This document shows positions 57,701 to 64,000 of a DNA stretch of 64,000 nt, piece after piece. The stretch lies in the NCBI GenBank assembly GCA_958510875.1, contig OY294068.1, forward strand, positions 74,502,633 to 74,566,632. Direction: 5' to 3'. Under the pieces are notes generated by a model, which saw nothing but the letters and a program-made list of their open reading frames with translations, ran no database searches and was not told the DNA's origin. The position numbers and the translations under genes are program-made. Position 1 is the stretch's first letter; each line of letters opens with the position of its first letter. Source of the DNA: Endomychus coccineus (taxonomy: Eukaryota; Arthropoda; Insecta; Coleoptera; Endomychidae).

Positions 57701-58373
57701 TCTCTACTTGCTCAACTGTCATGTAATCTTTTTTGAATTTACATATATTATAATTTGATAACTTATCAGTAGTAGGGATAAAATTCCTAATTTTCACTTC
57801 TCTTTCATTCGAATTTAAAATACGTACAGGAACTTGACCTTGTACTGGTTTTACTATTGTGCCTGCAATAAAAACACCGTTGCATATTTCCTCATTCAAA
57901 ACAATGCATTCTTCGTTCTCTCTTACATCGAAGTATCGTACAATTTCACACCTTGCAGGAATTGTTGTATAACATTCATACCTTGAATGAATTGACATTG
58001 AAATTTTTTCATTATTCAGCATGAAGGAAAACGTAAACGTTTCATAATTTATTATTGCTTTATGTTTTAAAAAGAAATTTGACCCCAGTATTCCTTGAAT
58101 TCCGTTAGTAAATTGATTTAAAACTATAAATTCTTGTTCAAACGCTATGTTGTTTACTTTTAAATTTATGTTGACGGAGCCTTGTGACATTACGGAACTA
58201 GCGATTCCTTGTATGTTTACTTTTTTGTTTTCGTTTATCCTCTCTGAATTTTGAATAACTTCCTTGAAAATGACACTGACTGAAGATCCTGTGTCGATAA
58301 GAAAATTTAATTCATTCATTCCATATTTCATTTTCACACAATTCATTCCATTCGTACTTAGATTTTCATTCAC
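54729..58373 (-). pseudogene. Gypsy Pol polyprotein with one in-frame stop
   Basis: A single frame of 1215 codons is broken only by TAG at 55169-55167. Domains in order: aspartic protease (LIDTGSSVSVI, residues about 25-35); RT (KKWRVVIDYRLLNKQIEDDR, LPMGLKISPSVF, YLDD at about 437-440); RNase H (LKCDASGYSIG, ELLAIVWAVKHFRPYLYG, YTDHRPLVYL); integrase with an H-H-C-C finger (HAGINRMF...CDDCQRYK) and D,D,E residues (LDLVGP, HDQGTEF, GALENSHKHL). After the stop comes an integrase C-terminal domain (DKVLVKSVPKNKLEQLYKGP). The order and motifs fit Ty3/gypsy elements related to the mdg1/412 group. No env. The first in-frame codon is GTG (58371), so it is probably made by frameshifting from gag. 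Confidence 0.85.
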
Positions 58374-58374
58374 T

Positions 58375-58411
58375 CTATTCGGAACAAAAAAACTGATTCT
58401 TAAGTGAACTT
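58375..58411 (-). promoter_or_regulatory. gag/pol overlap with T7 run, possible +1 frameshift site
   Basis: The gag and pol frames overlap by about 37 nt (pol opens after a TGA at about 58412). Within it lies CAGTTTTTTTGTTCC: gag reads CAG TTT TTT TGT, pol reads TTT TTT GTT. Moving forward by one base in the T run enters pol. Confidence 0.5.
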
Positions 58412-59559
58412 TTCACCTCTTCTTCTGAAGTGCTACTACTATTTTGATTACCTGCCATTTGAGCTGTAAAGCAACCTTGATTTTTGGGTTTGAACCCATT
58501 ATTATTTTGAAAATTATTTCCAAAAGGTTTGTGTTTGCGTTCAACACTCTGTCTTGTTTGATTTTGTTGAAAATTGCTATTGTAACATTGGTTGTTCCCT
58601 CTGAAGGGCTTGTATTGTTTTCTATAATTTTGATGCCTTGCGCCAAAATTGTTACCTTGCTTGACTCTATAGTCTCGCATGTGGAATGTTTCCACTTTGG
58701 TTTTCTCTGTATGTAGAGATCCATTTTCTTCCACTGCTCCACAAATAGCGTCGGCCAAATTGTCGTAATTTCTAGCCTTTACTATTGTGCGTAGGTCGTT
58801 ATTGTTTAGACCATTAGCGAAAATATTTACAGCTAATCTTTCGTTAACCGACCTCAAGATATTTGCTGTTTCTTCGTTTAATTTCGCTTGTGCTATTGTC
58901 AGATCTACCAATAAACCTTCAACAGTTCCTCCAAAGCTATCAATGCTTTTGATTCCTTGCTTTGCGCTATGGAATTCATTTGCGAGGGCAGCCTCCGATT
59001 TTCTCGTAAGCAGTTTACCTTTTATGTCCTGAACCAATGCCTCAACTGAGTCGTATGCTTTCTTGACTCTCAGTTTTGCATTTTGGCTGAGCCTAGTTTT
59101 TAAAACGAAATTTATTAAAAATACCCTTCCACAATTATCTAGCATGTCGCTGTATAATTCGATAGCATCGATTAACTGTTTCGTGACGTCATTATTTCCA
59201 TTCATTACTGGAAGTAAAGAGGTCGCGGTGAGTAAATCAAACTTTTCAGACATATTTGACGCTTGAACAACTGATCCAATTAAATTTAATCTTTCGGTTA
59301 AATTAGTTTTTATACTTTCAATTAAATTCTCTATTGAACCTGTGTATTTCCTTGCGTCTGAAATTAAGTTTTGTTCATGTTGTTCTCTGTTAAATATGTC
59401 CTTCTCAAGCTTAAAATTTTCGGTTATTACATTTAACTTATCTAATTTCCTCCTAGTAGCGGTTAAATCTGATTTTCTAACACTATTGTCTTTGTTCAGA
59501 TTACTATTAAAAACTCTTAATTCTTCTAAAATGTACTTAAAATTTTCTAAAATGCTCAT
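58375..59559 (-). CDS. Gypsy Gag protein, 394 aa
   Basis: An intact frame from ATG 59559 to TAG 58375. The N-terminal half is helical and charged (ENFKYILEELRVFNSN...). The middle matches the capsid-like region of mdg1-type Gag (KRKSEAALANEF-like helices, RSVNERLAVNIFANGLNNND at about 240-260). The C-terminus is basic and Asn/Gln-rich (NNFGARHQNYRKQYKPFRGN) and lacks a CCHC knuckle, so RNA binding is probably by the basic tail. It would form the particle that houses reverse transcription. Ends in a T7 run overlapping the pol frame. The nearby 5' LTR is missing, so the copy is unlikely to be expressed from its own promoter. Confidence 0.8.
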   Translation of the reverse strand: MSILENFKYILEELRVFNSNLNKDNSVRKSDLTATRRKLDKLNVITENFKLEKDIFNREQHEQNLISDARKYTGSIENLIESIKTNLTERLNLIGSVVQASNMSEKFDLLTATSLLPVMNGNNDVTKQLIDAIELYSDMLDNCGRVFLINFVLKTRLSQNAKLRVKKAYDSVEALVQDIKGKLLTRKSEAALANEFHSAKQGIKSIDSFGGTVEGLLVDLTIAQAKLNEETANILRSVNERLAVNIFANGLNNNDLRTIVKARNYDNLADAICGAVEENGSLHTEKTKVETFHMRDYRVKQGNNFGARHQNYRKQYKPFRGNNQCYNSNFQQNQTRQSVERKHKPFGNNFQNNNGFKPKNQGCFTAQMAGNQNSSSTSEEEVKSSLKNQFFCSE

Positions 59560-59682
59560 TACTCACATGATGTTCGAAGCACTACACCAATGTTGGTTGA
59601 CTTCTTCTGATCTCCTCTCTGATTCTCCTAACCATCATTTTCCTAACCATCCTGTGAACTAGGTACACTACAAACAAATATA
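59560..59682 (-). other. Gypsy 5' leader; no LTR found
   Basis: Sequence upstream of gag on the minus strand up to the start of the next element. No copy of the LTR at 54203-54628 is present and no convincing tRNA primer site was seen, so the 5' LTR has been lost or replaced. Confidence 0.45.
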
Positions 59683-59900
59683 AACAAATTTGTCCATTTT
59701 ATCTCTACGGAAACATGGTCTGATGTTATAAATGAAAAAAGTGCCAACAGTAAATATAACACTTTTTTCAATATTTTCTTTTATTATTTTGATATTTCTT
59801 TTCCGCTAGTTAGGAATTCATCTAAAAAGAGTAAGTATTGGGTAACACCTGCAATAAAAAACTGGTCAATTCGCATAAATGATCTATATCAGCTATATAA

Positions 59901-61781
59901 GGCTACACATGCCCCAATGTTAAAAAAACTTATAATTTAGAAAAAAAAGCTTATAGAAAATATATACTACAATACAAAAGAAATATTAACGACAAAAAAA
60001 TTGAATGTGCCCATAATAAAAATAAAGCTCTTTGGAGCATATTCAATGAAGTGACAAACAAAAAAAAAACTGCGGACACTATTACTATTAAGGTGGATGG
60101 AGCACCAATTGAGAATCCAACTTTAGCAGCCGAAACGTTTAGTGAAAAGTTTACCTGTAAAAAACCAGAAACTAATTCGACTACTAGAAATATTATCATC
60201 AACAGCCATAAATATCCCACTTGTTGTTTAATGCCTACATATCCAGAAGAAATTTCTGCAATTATAAATTCACTTGAGCCTAAACATTCTACAGGTCTGG
60301 ATGAAATTTCAATGTTCATAATCAAAAAAGTAACATACTTCATAGCAGAACCTTTGTCAACGATTGTAAACGAATGCCTAATAAGTGGAATATTTCCCGA
60401 CCAATTAAAATCTGCAAAAGTTGTACCAATTTTAAAGAAAGGTTGTAAATTTGATTGTAATAATTATAGACCAGTGTCACTTTTACCAGCCTTTTCGAAG
60501 ATATTCGAGAGAGTTATTTATAATAGACTAACCTCATTTATAAATACGCACTCTATTCTATCAAAAAATCAATATGGATTTATTCCTAACTCATCAACTG
60601 AATTGGCTATTTTCAACTCCCTTTCTAATATTATTGAAGGACTTGACAGGAAAGAGAAAGTAGGAGGCATTTATTTCGATCTTTCTAAAGCCTTCGATAA
60701 TTCAAATCATAGCATCTTACTTTCGAAACTGGAGGAATATGGCATGAGGGGAGTAACTGGTGAATTATTAAATTCATACCTCAGTAATAGAACCCAAAGA
60801 ATATGCTTAACATCTATGAAAAATAACATGAAGATAAATATTTATTCTAAACCAACATATTTATCACAAGGTGTACCACAGGGTTCTATATTAGGCCCTC
60901 TTTTGTTTATACTGTATGTCAACGACTTACCAGCGAATCTGAAATCGTGCTCACCATATCAATATGCAGACGATACATCCTGGGTATTTCGCTCTAGCTC
61001 CATCTGTAATCTATCTAGAATTGGTACAGATCTGATTTCAAAAATGACTGACTGGTGTAATAATAACTACTTAACACTTAATTCAAACAAGACAAAATTA
61101 ATAACTTTCAGTTTCTCCCAAAAAATGGAGTCTACATACGTACGACAATATAATGTCTCTATTCCTGAAGTGGACAATGTGAAATTCTTGGGAATCTTAC
61201 TAGACACTAATCTAAATTGGGAATATCATATTAGTGACTTGATAAAAAAACTGAACTCTGCATGCTATCTTCTTAGATATGTAAAAAATTATATAGCATT
61301 TAACCAGCTACGTACCTTTTATTACGCCTACGTAAACTCTCTGCCCAGTTATGGAATTATTTTCTGGGGTTCGTCACCTTACCTACATAATGATTTCATA
61401 ACTCAGAAGAGAATTTTACGCATAATGGCACAAGTATCCCGACAAACTTCTTGTAAACCACTGTTTATTAATTATAACATCATGCCCTTACCATCTTTAT
61501 ACATATACAGATTAGCTTTATTTACACATAGGAATATTAGTTTATTTACTAAAAATGAAGACTTTAACGTTCATAATATGAAAACCAGGCATTGCACGTC
61601 CCTAAGTGTACCATGTCATAGTGCTGCGAGATATGAAAAAGGACCTTACTATAGAGCAATAAAAATCTACAATGCACTACCCGATTTTTTGACTTCAATT
61701 GTTGACTATAATGGATTTAAATGTCAGCTAAAGTCTCATGTACTAAAGAAATGTTTTTGTTCACTTGATGAACTTTTTTAA
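59901..61781 (+). pseudogene. CR1-like reverse transcriptase, long intact C-terminal frame
   Basis: The frame is open from 59901 to TAA at 61779; the first ATG is at 60051, giving 576 residues. Features: linker YRKYILQYKRNINDKKIECA; STGLDEISMFIIKK; NYRPVSLLPAFSKIFERVIY; motif A GIYFDLSKAFDNSNHSILLS (60667-60726); motif B GVPQGSILGPLLFILYVNDL (60871-60930); motif C YADDTSW (60963-60983); thumb region NSNKTKLITF; and the C-terminal GPYYRAIKIYNALPDFLTS, after which the protein ends without RNase H. All catalytic aspartates are kept. Truncated at the 5' side (no endonuclease), with a frameshift at about 59905, so not autonomous, but otherwise young. Confidence 0.8.
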
Positions 61782-61987
61782 CTTTAATATGCTGGTACTA
61801 CTGATTCTAATTTTAACATGTGTTTTTAATTTTAATTAAATATACTAATTTTAATTACTTGGTATCTTAGAATTATTTCTATCATTATATTATTTTATTA
61901 TTTTATTATATTTATTATCAATGTCTTAGTATTAAGTATTGACTATGCTCATGTTCATTTATTGTATGAATCTACAGCAATAAAGTA

Positions 61988-62015
61988 CTATTTATCTATC
62001 TATCTATCTATCTAT
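61988..62015. repeat. (TATC)n microsatellite, element tail
   Basis: TTATCTATCTATCTATCTAT and further units directly after the 3' UTR of the CR1-like element; the copy's tail. Confidence 0.85.
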
Positions 62016-62019
62016 ATCC

Positions 62020-62315
62020 TTCTACGATCCGGGCTGAACTTTTCTCTCGTTTTCTCAACTCCTTCAAGAAGGTGGCCGCAATGTTGGACACCGCTGTCTG
62101 TGACGCATGTCGGAGACAGCTGCAGCTGTTGATTTCTTCGCAGGATCTCGCTCGCTTCATTGGAACGTGGACAATGGCACAGAACCTGCTTTGCGTTCTC
62201 AGTCACAGCTCGGCAGGTCAGCAGCTGCACAAGGTAAATCTCGGTGTATCTCCCTGGTCCATCCGCCAACATCTGGGAGTCCATGGGTCCTCTCCTTGGT
62301 GGATGCATTCCAAGC
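62020..62315. other. GC-rich segment of unknown origin
   Basis: About 300 bp clearly richer in GC than its neighbours, open in three frames (62012-62413 minus, 62072-62320 plus, 62107-62325 plus). The minus frame reads TENAKQVLCHCPRSNEASEI, faintly like the Cys/His end of some non-LTR ORF2 proteins. Bounded by a CR1-like tail and a Penelope terminus. Confidence 0.35.
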
Positions 62316-62560
62316 CGTAATTTGAGAGGGATGAGAATGTATAAGCGATAAAGCAATTTAATGAATAATTCATCTCCAGCTGAAGGCAATTCCTTATGTA
62401 ACCCACTAATCACAAATAGTATTCAACAGGCATATTTTGTTTTCTAATTCAGTTTACTCTGATGATGGCTACTAGGTAGCTGAGAGTCCCTCAGTACTTT
62501 AACAGTATTTTCAGTAGATATAGTTGATCGTTTCTTATTTATAGTGTTATAGTGTATTCA
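62316..62560 (+). mobile_element. Penelope P1 terminus with mutated hammerhead-like motif
   Basis: Matches 21320-21570: GAGAATGTATAAGCG, TTCATCTCCAGCTGAAGGCA, CAAATAGTATTCAACAGGCA, then CTGATGA (62459-62465), helix II GGCTAC/GTAGC, GAGA in place of GAAA (62482-62485), and TCAGTACTTT. No RT nearby, so a truncated copy. Confidence 0.65.
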
Positions 62561-64000
62561 CAGTGTGAACTCTTTCAGAGTTCATTTGAATGACTAGCGT
62601 TGTTAGTTTTGCTCAGTGGGTAGATCATTTTTTCCTCAAATTTTTGGAAATGTCTAAGGCCGAGACACTGTATAAAACCAATGAGTTCTCTCATATAGTT
62701 TATTAATTATTGTATTAATAAAAATCAGTCTCGTGAGCAGACTGATATAAAATTCCCTCCATAATTCCCTATGTTTGTGCTAGTATAGTGTTTAACTCGC
62801 ATAAAATGACTACAAGTCTCCTGCGGCTCGTGCTGCAAAGTTTAATCTTCATGGGCGATGATATTCCTTATTATACGTTTATTGATTTACTTGATTATAT
62901 TCCGTCGAAAAAGGAAAAATTACATTCCTGGCTCATCGATTGGGACGTCATATTAATCTACCACTGATTGAATAACGATTCAATACAAGAAATCACTGAT
63001 AAACATGGGCAAAGATTTCCGTTATTTCAAATCAATCAGTAACCGATCTCCGACATCGCAGGCACGTGAACTTCATGCAATGAGTGGCTAGTCCATAATA
63101 TATCTTCTACTTCACCCGTTTCCAGCCACTACAGGTGACAGAGTTCTCCATATATTTCGTGCAGGGCTAACTCGCAATAAATTCATTTTTATTGTGGCGA
63201 GAGGGATATTTATCAATACATAAAATGCACAAGAGTAGCTTCGTAGAGTCTTAACGTTGTCATGATCTCAAGCCTCAGGAGCAATAGCTGATGGAAGTAA
63301 CAAGTAACAGAAACATGGAATGGAAACCAGAAAGCAAAACTCCGCACTGGCTTGCGGAATTCCCTAAGGCGTCAACCGCCGCGAGCTCATTTTTCATTCG
63401 GAATTATACATTAGTTACATGCTTCTCCTTCAAGCTACAAACAAGCGCAGCTTTAGGAATGTTATTCACAGGAGAGAAAAGAACAGCTTTTGTTCTGTAT
63501 TATACACGTCATCTAGCGAGGTGTCCGTCTACATTAGACTTAGCACTTTGAATATGTTATGCCATTCGCTTTTAGCTGCTGATGAATAATACTATTCAAC
63601 AATGGCATTTCTATGGCACAATTTTATCTATCGCCGACACAGGTGTCTCGCTCGAATTCACTAGCGCACTATTAATAATAGAAAGATATTCTTAATTTGC
63701 TCTCAAGTTTTAACTACAACCGAGTCGAGCAACCATGTCCCAGTGAGCTCTATAACAACTTGAAAATGTATGTTAAATTTATATCTATACAATTTCTATA
63801 CCTTTTTCAGCTATTTAACATTCTACTCCCGTAAATAATCCGGCTAGAGGGTTATTATTATCAGGGGGGACATAATTGAAGTTGCTTGATGTCTAGGCCG
63901 AGTCTCTCTGCACTTCATGTCACGTGTCACCAAGTGAAGCGGTTCCCTCTTACATATATTTAGCTACCAAAGGGTGGTTTCCACTCGAAGGTGTTTATTC
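62561..64000. other. No recognised gene
   Basis: AT-rich with some GC-richer stretches (63000-63200, 63270-63400). An 86-codon open frame at 63291-63551 (+) has no recognised motif and is not supported as a gene. Confidence 0.4.

Larger units (their letters stand above)
59683..62015 (+). mobile_element. CR1-like non-LTR element with (ATCT)n tail
   Basis: Runs from the linker before RT, through a complete RT, to a 3' UTR with AATAAA (about 61980) and a (TATC)n tail (61988-62015). Lacks ORF1 and endonuclease at this site. One frameshift near 59900-59912 separates the linker from the long frame. Simple-repeat tails and absence of RNase H fit the CR1/Jockey group. Confidence 0.8.

Noticed and set aside
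58444..59662. Several plus-strand frames over the gag region
   Set aside because: Antisense shadows of the 394-residue Gag frame.
59560..59670. 5' LTR of the gypsy element (TGTAGTGTACC at about 59672 on the minus strand)
   Set aside because: Only the first several bases resemble the 3' LTR start; the rest does not match, so it was not called an LTR.
1..64000. CRISPR array, bacterial operons, ribosomal RNA genes
   Set aside because: Nothing resembling regularly spaced repeats, Shine-Dalgarno-led operons or rRNA was seen; the content is animal.

Overview
The window looks like intergenic DNA from an insect nuclear genome. It is AT-rich, shows no operon logic, and carries a typical arthropod mixture of transposable elements: Penelope-like, CR1-like and I-like non-LTR, Ty3/gypsy, mariner/IS630, MULE, Helentron, hAT MITE and tRNA-derived SINE. 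A beetle or other non-dipteran insect is plausible, but the order cannot be fixed from the sequence. Only one convincing intact cellular gene is present: an apparently intronless, secreted leucine-rich-repeat protein at 22133-23200 (+). Almost everything else recognisable is mobile DNA, much of it nested and decayed.

Layout. 1-290: 3' end of a non-LTR element (-) with a (CAAT)n tail. 783-3588: a MULE transposase pseudogene (+) split by a Helentron-like insertion (about 1563-3214) that carries a helicase-endonuclease remnant (-). 3590-7137: unassigned. 7138-12070: a large inverted repeat (arms about 1.25 kb) enclosing an LTR/PBS-like junction, a reverse transcriptase (RT) relic and a non-autonomous Helentron-like element with a perfect 36-bp palindrome; one arm holds a head-to-head pair of Penelope termini. 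13296-14880: MITE-like repeat and CR1-like RT relic. 15577-15884: hAT MITE with a perfect 8-bp target duplication. 17385-21570: RT relic, Penelope termini and a Penelope-like element (family P1). 21576-23446: possible short exon, then the LRR gene. 24500-33280: three decayed retroelements, SINE or tRNA-like sequence, tandem repeats. 33764-36056: tandemly duplicated IS630-like transposase fragments. 38341-39215: mariner relic. 39995-40318: SINE. 40356-50370: an I-like element (J1) split by a Penelope copy, then a younger I-like copy (J2), then a second Penelope family (P2). 50818-53450: tandem repeat, solo Penelope terminus, foldback element. 53558-62015: non-LTR ORF1, a nearly intact gypsy element (-), and a nearly intact CR1-like RT ORF. 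62020-64000: GC-rich patch, Penelope terminus, unassigned sequence.

Most interesting signal. Both Penelope families carry hammerhead-ribozyme-like motifs in their termini. The P2 copy (50261-50302) has the core CTGATGA...GAAA, all three helices and a GTA cleavage triplet; its one deviation is an extra T after CTGATGA. At 11666-11776 two P2 termini meet head to head at exactly the base predicted to be the 5' end of the self-cleaved RNA. This links the ribozyme to how copies are made. P1 termini carry a variant motif in at least five places, including a stand-alone copy of about 93 bp.

Limits. All family assignments come from reading translated motifs by eye. Boundaries of decayed elements are approximate, and repeat identities were not computed.
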